Positions 1 through 11,818 of a stretch of DNA of 64,000 nucleotides are shown here, piece by piece. The position numbers were made by a program, and so were the translations under genes. Position 1 is the stretch's first letter, and each line of letters starts with the position of its first letter. The notes under the pieces were generated by a model. The model saw only the letters and a list, made by a program, of their open reading frames with translations, made no database searches and was not told the origin of the DNA. The stretch is taken from the NCBI GenBank assembly GCA_950022655.1, contig OX465581.1:32521300-32585299 (forward strand), given 5' to 3'. The stretch comes from Alentia gelatinosa (Eukaryota > Annelida > Polychaeta > Phyllodocida > Polynoidae).

Positions 1-2759
1 ACTATAACAACCTTTTCATTTTATTCTGTAGGAATATTTTGTGTAAAAATTGTGTTATATTATCGAGTTATTTCATGATTTATAAACCTAAATTGTAAAA
101 TGTAAAATGATGCCATTTGGTACCATTCGCCCATGGCTGGGAATGCCATTTGGCATAATTCAGCCATGGGGAACACCATGGTGGCATCATTACCAAGGAA
201 AGGGCCGAGAGATTCAGTATGCCACATATTTTTGTAACAGCTTCCTGTGAGTTCAGTGGAACTAACAACATATGATTTTGATATAGCAAGAAAAGACTGT
301 CATCAAGGATTTTGCATACTATTTCTGTATTAGTTTGGTTTGAATGGATTCTGTTCTGGAATGTTTTGGAGTATAGAGATAAATTGAGTTTGCATCTGAA
401 CTCACCCAGACAAAGAGAAACATATCATTTGACCAACCTCTCTCTGTCTCCCTATCATTAAATACCTAAATATCATTGAGTTTAAATGCCATGGTAGTAC
501 TTAAAAGAGTCAAATGGTATAGAGGGAAAAGCTACATTCACTCAACACTCAGTGACAAATAAAATGTATATATCCCAGCAGTAAGTGTGAGACATCTGCA
601 AATAGGTATATCATAATGTGGTAGTTGTACTCAAGAATGCCTAATTGTACAATTTAAGCCTTTTTCTTTTCGAAATATATTTATGGATTACAATTTAACC
701 AAAATGTGCTGGTTAAAGCTTATAAATAAAGGTTTTTCATACTCTTTATATTGCCTTTATTCTTGTTGGTGATAGCGGGAAGGAAATACAAATTATTGAA
801 AAAAAAGAACAAAACCTCCCTACCTAGGTTTTTTGGGGGGAGGTAACAAGAAACACACCTATTCTTTTTGCTTGACCTTACAATGATGATAGAATGATAC
901 CTGATGAAGACATAATCAGTGTTTTTTGTGTTCAATTCAAAGTCACCTTACAATAAATTGTTTTAACAAGCGCGACATATGTATCAGATCACTTCCCAGT
1001 TGAAAATCAGTTAAATCTCACTTCAAGATTTAACTTAAATTACTCCTCATAGATATAAAAAATAAACTTTTATCTATTTCGCTACCATCGAAAATAGCAC
1101 AACTATATTTATATATAATCAACATGTGGATTTTAAATTGTATGTTCTTTAAATATTCACCACACATAAATACATAATGCAGGTATAAGAACACCCTCAC
1201 ATCCAGTGGGCCCTCTAATTGAAACGTCTACAAACAGAATAGAGCGTTCTGACGGTTAGGATAGAACGTCTGAGATTCCCTGGACTAAGTACCCTCATCC
1301 AGGCCGCACCTGTTCGCTAATAGGGAAATGTAAGACTACCCAGCATGTGAGGGGGCGCACATTGTAGGCCCTACCTATAGCTGCCCCATACACGGCTACA
1401 TGCTGGGGAGGCTGCACAAAAGCCCTCACAAAATGAGCCATACAGGAGGACGGCTGGCAAGGCAGGGCGCCGTGGCATCCTCTAGCGGCAAGGGAGGAGG
1501 GCTGACCTGAGCAAAGGTCAAGATAGGTCACGAGGTCATGCTGGTCTAACTTCAGCAGGTAATGAAGGTTGTAAGACCCCCTACCCTATACACATACACT
1601 ACCCACGCCCCCTCCCACGCACCTCTGTCTACTCTATTCCCTAAATGTAATGTAAATCTTGAAACTTCTCTTTCACCCATATGTATAGTCTCATTCCCCT
1701 TTGCTCTTCTATCCCAGACCCTACTTTTTATTTCTTCTTATTTTCTTTCTTTGAATTGATTCTTTAATGCGATCCAACTGATGGGATCGAGAGTATGAGT
1801 GAAGTCAAGCAGAGCCTACGCTTCAAGCAAAGGCTACCAAAAGAAGCTCCCAAGGCTGAATGCAAAATATTCATAAAAGAAACCAACCAATTTTCGCTTT
1901 ATATTCTTGTCTGTACCATGTTCGTAAATTACTCTTCAATGATGATTTACGGCCGTCGTTGGAGCTGAGTGTGGATTAATTTGGCGGAAAGGTCGAGAAA
2001 ACAAGCCGGGTGTTGCGAACGGGGATTGGTATATTCCCGGTGCGGGCGGCGAGACATTTCACATGGTGTCCTCTTCATTCGTCCTTGTAAAAAAATGTCA
2101 CCTAGCCAGGTGTCTAAAGTGACAGAAGAGAGGGTGCGTCAGCGGGAGCCAAAAATCACGCTCGGGGAACTCTACACACCACACACGAGATGCAAGGCCA
2201 TTCATACCTATATAAAGCTTCCAAAGAGAGGGAAAGGAGGCGGAACTCCTACCTGTAAAAAGCAGATGTAAAAATTCAAACAAGCAACACAAAATGCAGG
2301 GCCATGCAGAGAGATATACATCTGCGAGGGCTGTTTGGACATGTCTATAAGAAAACTAACGAGTACTGCTTTCCAGATTTACTAATGGTGCCTAGTTTGT
2401 GGTCGAGTGCTCGGCGTCTCCACTGGGGGCGCCACTAGGAGACATTGTTCCGGTATGGCGTGGAGCTTTCTACCTTTGCACAAATCATTAGCGGGTATTT
2501 AAAACGGCAGAGTGACACCTTAGATCAGAGTAAGGCCGCTGAAAAGCCTTTGGTTCTCCTAGCAGCAACTCCCTGGGGGGCGCTGTTAGGGGTTTCAGCG
2601 GAAGGTGTAATACATTGTACACAACACTCACTGCGTATCATTACCTGCAACATGCAATATGTTACGAGGGTTAGTACTAACAGTAGCCACTGGCAATGCA
2701 TGTGTGCAATTAAAGACCAGTCTGTGTGGTGTCAATTGGTTTATTGCATATATTAGCCA

Positions 2760-2761
<2 letters not shown>
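1..2761. other. Gene-free AT-rich stretch
   Basis: No coding exon is supported here; the open frames are short and unlike any family I know. A small foldback lies at about 107-190, where ATGATGCCA is answered by TGGCATCAT and CCATGGCTG and TGCCATTTGG are repeated inside. A more GC-rich patch covers about 1200-1560, followed by a pyrimidine-rich stretch to about 1740. Two other moderately GC-rich patches (1940-2270 and 2400-2620) show no recognisable coding. Confidence 0.5.
107..190. repeat. Short foldback sequence
   Basis: The ends are inverted (ATGATGCCA at the left, TGGCATCAT at the right) and the interior repeats TGCCATTTGG and CCATGGCTG in both senses, so the segment can fold on itself. 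It resembles the core of a degenerate MITE. No target duplication was identified. Confidence 0.45.

Positions 2762-2842
<81 letters not shown>
2762..2842. repeat. (TA)n microsatellite
   Basis: About 81 bases of uninterrupted TA, followed by impure TA-rich sequence to about 2872. Open frames that read Tyr-Ile repeats through it on both strands are artefacts of the dinucleotide repeat. Confidence 0.97.
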
Positions 2843-2846
<4 letters not shown>

Positions 2847-5176
2847 TATATGTATATTATATATTATATGATACGCACATATACTTACTAGAAGTAGCAC
2901 AGAATTATTCCGGTCTCTTCCCTTACCAAAATACCTTTATAAAGTGTCACTGCTGAATTTTAAAACGACGGTTGTACCAAGAAAATTCTCAATGAATCAT
3001 AACGTTATAGATATAAGTGAATATGTAATTTACAGATATACAATATGTATATATAGACACATTACTTTCTTAAGAATCTGATTTACAATAACACGGAGAG
3101 ATAGTCATTTCATAATCTTGCAATTGTATACGAGGATGTTGCAATCAATTACCCCGGTGGCCATGTCCTACTCAATTGGGATAGCTTTGTATGTGCGTTT
3201 AAAATGATCATGACGATTCAAGTCACTTCACCACGCTTCTTTGACATATTCAGGGCCAATGCGCTGGTATCAATGAGCAGGGTATTAGAGGAAGTTTAGG
3301 AATTACTTCCAAGACAAATATACGATTCGTAGATCATCATATTACCATATATGATGTATTGTGCCTGAATGATAAAACGGCAAATGTAAAAGGAAAGCCT
3401 GGGAGTATTTAATTCAGAACGGGTGGCATACACCAATTTTGCAAATTGCACCCATGACCAGTCTCCAAGGGAATTGTCATAGGCCCCAACCTACCTCCCG
3501 CATGGACAGTTTCGACCTTTGAAATACCAGAGGACCGTTAGGTGCAAGGACATAAATCTGTCTGGTAAGGATAGGCATGCGGTTCAAATAGATAGAGCAT
3601 AAAATGCCCGGAAAGTGTGGATATAACCATAAATTATTCTCATTCATTTCCTTTAATTCTTTATTGCCATTCAGCGAGCTCAGTTGGTTGATACTGAGTG
3701 GAACACATCTGTCTTACTAACACACTTTGAAATATACGAGTACAAAAAGGCCAGTGAATGTGTATTCCAATCTCATTTCAATGAAGAGCCTTGGACTCTT
3801 GAGCCTTGTTCAAAATAGTTCGTCAGTCATAAACTTCGGCTGCCAATATTCACATCTTTTTAAGGATCTCTCCATTTACCCACAAGGCAATTGGTCTACA
3901 ACGAAGGTAATTTCTCCTGCTCTTGCAGGTATGCTAATGAGGAATTCAGGGACCGCAAAATTCGAATGACTTCCTTTCATAGATACGCTCACCATAGCTT
4001 TTAATCCGTGAGCCAGACCCTCAAATTTTGGCCATCGGTACCAAAGGAGGGAATCCTCATCGTTATTTTCAGCGAGGTAATTATCTATAGCGGCAAAATA
4101 TTTGAGAGTATTGTATTCACAATAGCAATAGCAAGTTAATAGTAGAATACAATCTTGATGTTGTAGCAACTTGGATGAAGAGAAACAAATTCGAATTAAA
4201 TTACGATAAAACGAAAATAAAATAAGGCTAGCAGGGAGAAAGTTAGATTGGATACCAACCTCTGTTTCTTACTTAGAGGTTGGTCAGGTCTGATCGCTTC
4301 TTGGCCAAATGCTCGATACAACTCAAAGCAGGGCATACCTTTGTAAATCGTGTAATATAACCTATGAATACTGACTACTAAACATTATTAGCTTAACTAA
4401 TTGATAACAAGGTATAATTTCATTCTCTCTTTATCAAGATACACAAAAAGAAAAGTAAAACGTGAAAAAGGGGCTTCAAGACTACTGTGTACTGACACCT
4501 CAATACATTCTCGAAGCACAACAAAGATCTGCTGTGAGAATGAGCTGCATAATTATGATTCAGGTAGTAAGAATATGAGCTGGGAGTGTGCTACATTCTC
4601 CTCCAAATGGGAACATAATGAAACCTTTTTTAGGAGCTGTACAAGAATAGTTGCTTAAGGGTCGTCAGTGCTATCCTTGATAGGAAACACTTAAATTATG
4701 TGTTATGACATGTGATACTTGATATAAGTATCACTTTCATAAAGTTTTGAAATATGAAATTACTTCCTTTTTTTGTCATTTTGAAATAATGATTTTGTAA
4801 ATCTTAGGAAATGATGCCTCCAGGTATCACCTAATCTAGCCTGGTCATGCCTTGAAGCACCACCTGATCTACTCATGTTATTGACATGCTCATATATGTC
4901 ATCTAGAGGTTAGGATGTTCACACTTCACTATCAATGTCCCAACTATAAAGGCCTGGTTAAATAACTAGGGGTCCAGTATCAAGCCTTACCATACCCCCT
5001 GCCCCACTACTGACTAAATAGACATTTTTATTTCTAGTCTTTTTGAAGACAAAAGGATTCAGTATGTCGATCCTTTCATGAAATGATAAACACTTAGTTA
5101 TGGCTACTGTAATCTGCTACTAGAAAAGGAAATTATTAGATGATAATATTGTCTAAATGTGATATTCACATTTCAA
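2843..5176. other. Gene-poor stretch with one doubtful minus-strand exon
   Basis: Mostly AT-rich with no repeat I can name. On the minus strand about 3876-4169 is open and reads like folded protein (for example WYRWPKFEGLAHGLKAM). An AG precedes part of it and a GTGAGC follows the AM residues, so a small exon near 4024-4082 is conceivable. I recognise no family and found no partner exon, so it is not called as a gene. Confidence 0.3.
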
Positions 5177-5633
5177 ATCTGATGGGACACATCTAAATAC
5201 ACAGTATTCAGAGAGTCAGATCTGATGGGACACATATAAATACACTGTATTCAGACCCACTTTGTACAGACCTGACAAACCAGTTTTACTCCCTTCAACC
5301 CTGTCATCAAGCCTTGCACCTGAGACTTGACCATACACTTGCTGAAACCATTGATCATCGATTTTCTTGAAGCCAGGGAGGGAGACACAGAGAGACAGAT
5401 AATAATGCAGATGATAACAGAGACAGAAGGGAGACTCACACAGGGACAGGTAAACAGACAGAGAGCCAGACATATACAGATAGGGACAGAGACAATGAGA
5501 CAGAAATGCAGAAAGGCACATATAAAGCAAAATAATCAAACATACATGCCAAACAACAGTGACAGAGACAAAGATATAGTATGACATACATATGGACAGA
5601 CAGGGACAGAGACAAAGATATAAACAGAGAGAG

Positions 5634-5677
<44 letters not shown>

Positions 5678-6015
5678 GACAGGGATAGTGCCAGGGAGAG
5701 AGACAGAGAAGGAGACAGCTGGAGACAAAAAAACAGACATAAACAAAGAGAAATAGACATATTTACTAACAGACAGGGACAGATGAAGATTTAGATATAA
5801 CACACTGGACTGGAAGCCACTCTACAGTCATGCTAGAATAGCCCTCACCCCCTCCCCTCACACAACCACTCCATCTACTTTACTGACCAACCAGCTACAC
5901 TCAAAAGCCTGTTTTTTCTGGCTCACTGCTCTCCTACCACTTTACATAGCATCAAATCTGATGGGACACACCTGACTGTATAGCATTGGAACTTCCACTT
6001 CTGATGGGACAGACC
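5177..6015. repeat. Scattered TCTGATGGGACA repeat units
   Basis: TCTGATGGGACA occurs at about 5178, 5221, 5956 and 6000. The first two copies form a 43-bp tandem pair (5177-5260) sharing the following AAATACAC-GTATTCAG block. The later copies share only the core. The two pairs are separated by purine-rich DNA. Function unknown. Confidence 0.7.
5370..5795. repeat. Purine-rich GACAGAGACA low-complexity tract with an inner (AT)n
   Basis: The plus strand is dominated by variants of GACAGAGACA and GACAGGGACAG, interrupted at about 5635-5672 by a TA dinucleotide run. The long minus-strand frame through it reads Leu/Ser/Cys/Val repeats and is a by-product of the low complexity, not a membrane protein. 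Confidence 0.85.
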
Positions 6016-9000
6016 ATTCACTATGCTCTCCAAAGAAACACAGACCCAGTAAGGAGGTATGAGGTTGATGAAAGGGTAGGCATATGACTCTATCTCAACC
6101 CAGTCACCCCATATTAGCACCTCTCCCCCACTCTCACACACCTTACCTTCATCCACTGACCAGGTTATTGAACCTATTATGCTCAGACCCATAAAGGACT
6201 TGATTCAGAGACATTTTAATGCATTAGGATGTATACACTGATTTTAATACCAGAAATTAGTTTCATTAAGTAATCCTGTTCATGGTACTTGAGAACTATT
6301 ATCAAATTAATTCTCTAGGTTTATTGAAACATTATTGATACTTGATTTTTGATCAAAAACAGATGGTTCAAATACATAATTTCTTATGATATTCTCTTAC
6401 TTTTGTTTCATGAAGTAATTTAGATTCAAAGTATATCACGCTCTTCCATTGTCAATGTCCTCCCTGAACTCAGTCTTGTGGAGAGACATACTGGGGCATC
6501 TGAGTCACAGATATTATGAGGGTTGCTGTTGGCTTATATGTTGGTAGGGCTGTCATTGACATGCATGCATATAGAGGATGTGATACTACATCTGTATGCA
6601 AAGGAAAGTCAAATAACTTGATACTTTTGACCACTAACCAGGAAATAAAGAAAACGTTCGCAGAGGTGGGTCATGTTGAGGACTTCTCCAGAGAACGTAT
6701 GGATTAGCTAAAAGTAGTTTCTTATATTGAAACACTGTCTTGAACAAGACCCAAAGTTAGCCAGTTCTGTTGGCCTATGTTGGAAGATGGAATTGATTGT
6801 TTGGTAGTACACTTGATGGTCAGCCACAACCTGAGGTAGTCCTTGATTTGATGACCTACGATTGTAAAAGAAAGTGTTAAATACACAAAATTGAATGAAT
6901 TGTACTGACATATCCAGGCTGCTAGACTTTGATAGCCGGGCATCTATTTCTGAGTCAGATGATGGGGAAAGTGCAGATGAAGCTTTTGAAGAGATTGAGA
7001 ATTATTATGAATGTTATGTTCATTTAATTGGTAAACCAGTGAAAGGCAGTGCATGACTAGAGAAACAGAATGTCTATAGTATAAAGGAAAACATGTTTAT
7101 CAGTATATTTTGGTTCTAGGCACGTTTTCGACAGCGCATGGAGTTTCACCCCATAAAGACATAGTTAACCAAACTTAGGCTTGAAGGCAGAAATGCCATG
7201 GGAATGCAATTTTCGTGTAGAGAAAAGCTCAAACCTTCTATTCCTTTCTCTACGTCTTCTAATCAGACATTTTTTCCCTTAACATTGATTCCTTGCCATG
7301 CCCAAAACAGAATTCAATTATGCAGTTTTCATAAAATGTAGAGACATTCAACTGTCAAAAACAGCACCAATGTCAACCGGAAAGAGAAGATTGAAAAGTT
7401 TGTGACTCAAGTTGTCTATTACTTGGCTTGTGTTGTTGACTCTGAAACCAATGAACAAGATGGCGTCATCCTCAATTTCATGACGGGAAATCAGTGAAGT
7501 TTTAGATTAATGATTTTACACACAAAAAACTAACTCTGAATTCAACAAAAGTTACCATCAAGTAACAATTATCATTGAAAACATTTATTTGCTAAATAAT
7601 TCATCATAAACCTGCAATTTAAGAAAACATAATAGGAAACATGTACTCGACAGGGATCTCGCCTCAGCTGCAGAGGATCCCTGATAGGTCAAGGTATTGG
7701 GGGCCGTCCATTGAGTACCCACGCAAAATTTCTGAATAATGTGAACCCCCTCTTGGTCTCGATCGCAGCAAATTAAAGAAGGGGCGCATGCAAAATTTCG
7801 AAAATGGTTTACCACCCGACTCCCACCCTCAGTACGTACGTACTTTATGGATGGTAGGTAGACAGAGAGTACTGTGGAATTACCGAAACTCGATTCACAG
7901 ACCCTTGAGCTGTAAACCAGTGCGATCGATTGGTTTATGCTACTCGGAATACTCAATATCATGTTTTACAGATACTCATTCTTTTTTCTTTATTGAGCAA
8001 AACCTTTATTGAGCCCAAACATTTACAGAGCTTCTTGCTTTATGTTTCATCATGTACATTTTGTATCATAAAACTTATCATCTTGCAAAGTGCAAAAAAT
8101 CTCGTTACCTGAAGTTGGTCTTGCTCCCTTTTTTTGTCTGTTTTTAAATTTTTATTGTGTGACTCATACTCAAACTGGCTTATCTATTGGCTTACTGATT
8201 GACCATTATCTTATATTCAGAAAAGGTTGCCATCCTTGTAATTTCTATTAAAAAAAACCCTTATATTTACCAGAAGTCTTTTTGCCATGGTGAATACAGA
8301 TGAAATTGGAGATCCTCTTACAGCAAAAGGTCCATACACATTACATACAATTTCAGAATTTGGCTGACCTTGCTTACAATTCTTGAAAGTTAACTCAGTA
8401 GTCCAATATAAATTGAAAAGTGTAATCTTGTCCTAAAATGTCCATTAATGAAAGACCTCTAAGCAGTAATCATTGTATCTAGTGGAGAGACTCTCAAATT
8501 AGATTGACCAGAACTACTATTGTCTGCACACTGGCTCACAGATACTCATTCTTAGATTCAGCTACTAGTATAAAAAATAAAAGATCACAGTTCAGATCTT
8601 TGGAATGTGCATGTTTTTATGCTTCTCTGAATTCCTGTAGGGTACGTTCTTTTCGGTCACATTGATATGGCCTTAGACTGGCTTCAGTCCCTGTACCCCT
8701 TCACCTACCGCACCCCTCCTCGCCGTGATACATTGATTCCTGGGCTTGTCAGGCCTTGGGAAACGTGAACATACACTGTACTTAAAAGTAGTTTGCTTTC
8801 TTCATAAATGTCCATAATTAAAGACTTGAGAAAGTCTAATATGGCCCCGACTTTGTGATATGGTGCATGTTTAGAGGAGTCTAAAAACAACTTTAATACG
8901 TATCCCGGTACAGTAAAGGTAAATCTTCATACATACAATGAACAATGAACGCCTATAGATAGCACAAATCTCCTGCTGCAGGTGCAGCCTGAAAGGAGAA

Positions 9001-10875
9001 GCCTTCCTGACATCGAATTAAGAGCAGAGGAAACCATTACCATATATACATGAATGAGACAGTAAATTGGAGCTAATTGTTCAGTTATGTGTGAGAACGT
9101 CATATCATTATTTTGTAAAGCCATTATTTGCTCTCTCCATGCATATCATATTGTATGTATCTGCTGACCAAAACACGGTGTCGACAAATTGGCGATAGGC
9201 ATCTTTTGGTCCTCCTTGGAGTTGCCTGTTACCACCGGAATGCTGCTTGAGAAGCAGCAGACCGTGACAACGCGTCAAAGCCCCTCCTCTACCCCTTCCC
9301 ACCTTCCAATCAATAGTAAGACGTCTCGTGGTCGGCAACCTAACGCTGTCCTGATGACTAGATAGGCACACTGTTTGTATGCAGGGTGCCATCAGCATGA
9401 CACGTGCGTGTCCTATTTCAATAGCATAATTATAATTGGGAATTGACTGTTCACCCGTGAAATCTGTCGGGAATAGCCGTGATACAAAAGAAACGTACTT
9501 TCCATTAGAAACGCATTTACACATCGCGGTGGTTTCACATCCACGGAAAGTTACTCTTCGCTCTATTTCAAAGAATATGAGTTAAATTCTCGTGTATACA
9601 TGATACATTACACGTCTAGGTTCCTGGTTACGATATCAACTTGACCGAGAGCATTTGCATTGGGGTATGATAATTATTTAGATTGCAAAGCTGGCGGCCT
9701 ACTTGTGAGTAATTCCCCACACCCCTGGCTCAGTTTGATCTCGACCACAATCGAATTTGAGTTGGTGTGAACAGTGCGTGTGTCTAGTACACGGGACAGA
9801 GTGTGCAGGAATTAGTACTGTCAGTGCAATAAGATGGTCCACAGCCACTGCAGCCCTTACAATTCTACTGAATTCGGATGCTAATGTGGTTTGCTTCTCT
9901 CTCCGATGGGGGCGCTTTTATCGAACACCCGCTGTGCCTATAGAAGGCGGACATACCGGGGGTGCCCTCCTGAAATAACCATTGTGTGGCCTAAAAAGAG
10001 CCGCTATTACAAATACGGCAGTCCTGGCCCGGGGTAGAAGAATTATAGTGGGCCAATGAATGGTTACTGACAGTGGCTCTTGGAGTTGAAAAGCGATGTG
10101 GACGCCTGACTGGGTTTGTCTGTTAGGCCGACGGAGAGGAGCCCGTCTGAATAGGGTGAAGGAGAGGGGGTAGGGGAGGAGTTTTAAGCAGGCCCCCTGT
10201 CAACCAACAGAATAGACCGTCGGCTCAGCCACCAATGACTCACTCCCCTTCTTCATCTCTACCTCATGGTAACCACCTCCCCACCCGGCCCCAACCCTTC
10301 ACCCCGCCCCAATACCACCATACACTGGAAAGGGTGGTCAAGAAAGGAAACGGTAGAGAACGGATGAGAAAAAAACAATTTGTTCAGACACCAAGAAGGG
10401 AATGTTTCTCGTTCATAGAGAGAACAGTAATCACATCGATACGAAATGTCCAGAATGAGCGCATTCTGTTTCTGGTGGATGGGAAACGGACTCGTTCGTG
10501 ACATGGATAGCTTTGAAACTAGACCCCTACACCTTTACAAATACATAGAACTAGAATTGAACTGAAAGCTTTACACGTGGGTTTTAGATAGACACCAAGC
10601 AGACAGAACGAGCAAATTTCTATCCGCAACGTGACGCGACAAAACTAGTCTTACGATCTGAGGATCGCTACTATGCCCTAGTTGCTACGGATGTTTTTTT
10701 GCGATAAAACATCGCAGAGTTTGCAATACTGCAATCGCGCAGTGAGTTCGTCAAGTACCAACACCTTCCCTGAGTCAGGTACAATGTCATGGCGTTGGAT
10801 ACTCACGGGAATAGTGTTTGAACTTTTTTTCTGTTGTAATATATAGCTGTATACGCCATGGGATGCATTTTGACG
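6016..10875. other. Gene-free stretch
   Basis: No supported exon. Noted details: a 14-bp perfect palindrome AGTACGTACGTACT at 7831-7844 inside a repeat-like block (about 7690-7860), the phrase ACAGATACTCATTCTT repeated near 7968 and 8538, and a more GC-rich island from about 9130 to 10330. The 138-residue minus frame at 9108-9524 resembles no family I know. Confidence 0.5.
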
Positions 10876-10876
10876 A

Positions 10877-11030
10877 TATACAGTAGAACCCCGCCTAACA
10901 GACACCCCGCGTAAGCGGTCCCTTTTGCTCGGAACCGAAATTTTTCCTTCTATTTCACCTTTGATTTAACCCCGCGTAAGCGGTCACCTCGCGTAAGAGG
11001 ACACCCCGCGTAAGCGGACAGTTATTTCGG
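10877..11030. mobile_element. Probable DNA-transposon end with repeated CCCCGCGTAAGCGG motifs
   Basis: The sequence TA-CAGTAGAACCCCGCC starts like terminal repeats of pogo/Tigger-type elements, which insert at TA. It is followed within 130 bases by three good copies of CCGCGTAAGCGG and related CTCGCGTAAGAGG and CCGCCTAAC forms, spaced like subterminal transposase-binding sites. I could not find the opposite terminus or a transposase, so this is either a lone end or a degraded non-autonomous copy. Confidence 0.45.
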
Positions 11031-11464
11031 TATGAAAAGACCTAAAACCCCGTGAAAGCGTCACGCTTGCTTCGCACACGTCTTCATAAGACTTTGTTGG
11101 CATTATGTACCGGTTGTGGAATCTCGCGGGCAATCACAGGCGGTACGTTGCGACGGTAAAAGTCCAACGTTCTCTCGCGCACACACACATAATTCTGGTC
11201 CAATATGGTACCGTAGAGTCCATTTGCACCTTGCAACCATAATGGAAACGTTAAACCTTCACGATATGGTTGGTGAGAGGCATACCATGGGTTGGCGATG
11301 GATCTCATAGTGTTGCCACCCCTTGGTTTTGTCGCGTCGCGGGGTGCAGGGACAAGGACGGTGGTTCCCACTAATCGCCACACCCGAGACGGGGAGAGGA
11401 ACATGGCAGTGGGGACGCGACTATAGACGCCAGTTATCACACTATTCTAGAAAATATTTAGGAG

Positions 11465-11607
11465 AAACCAAACGAGAGTTAGTTGTATTGTTGTTTATCG
11501 CACGACGGTAATGTCGTTTATTACTGCGCGAGGTGAAGCAGAGTGCAGTGATACGCGACATTGCCGGAGTGCGATTAATAACACGACTAACTCGAGTTTG
11601 GTTTAGA
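11465..11607. repeat. Foldback element with about 55-bp arms
   Basis: The left arm (AAACCAAACGAGAGTTAG...) is the imperfect reverse complement of the right arm (...CTAACTCGAGTTTGGTTT). Shared blocks include the CGACATT and GTGCGAT cores. The loop is short and contains GCGCGAGGTGAAGCAG. The right arm is followed immediately by the start of a TTATCCTACCCC-type element. Confidence 0.7.
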
Positions 11608-11818
11608 ATTTATCCTACCCCGTCTAAATTACTTCAGCAAATTAAGAAATGACATAAAACTCACCGATAAGCAGTGATAATCATTGGTCGCTTTTCAAAA
11701 TACGTCATTTGTCAACTGTATCCCACTAGAGCGATAAATTTCATTTTCCTGCACCGTAGACCAAATACAGTCCGCTAATATTAAGCCTATGCAGTTTTTT
11801 ATTAGGGGTCGGATAAAG
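11608..11818 (+). mobile_element. Divergent TTATCCTACCCC-family MITE-like element
   Basis: The left end TTTATCCTACCCCGTCT and the right end AAGCCTATG...TTATTAGGGGTCGGATAAA match the two ends of the element at 18.27-18.41 kb. The interior between them is unrelated to that copy and longer, so this may be a different subfamily or two fragments. The ends are imperfect inverted repeats of each other. Confidence 0.55.

Noticed and set aside
5216..5803. 195-codon minus frame resembling a membrane protein
   Set aside because: It translates a purine-rich low-complexity tract and an (AT)n run.
9108..9524. 138-codon minus frame
   Set aside because: No recognisable motif, no splice context, and ordinary for a GC-richer patch.
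11084..11440. 118-codon minus frame
   Set aside because: No family resemblance; adjoins a transposon-like end and a foldback.
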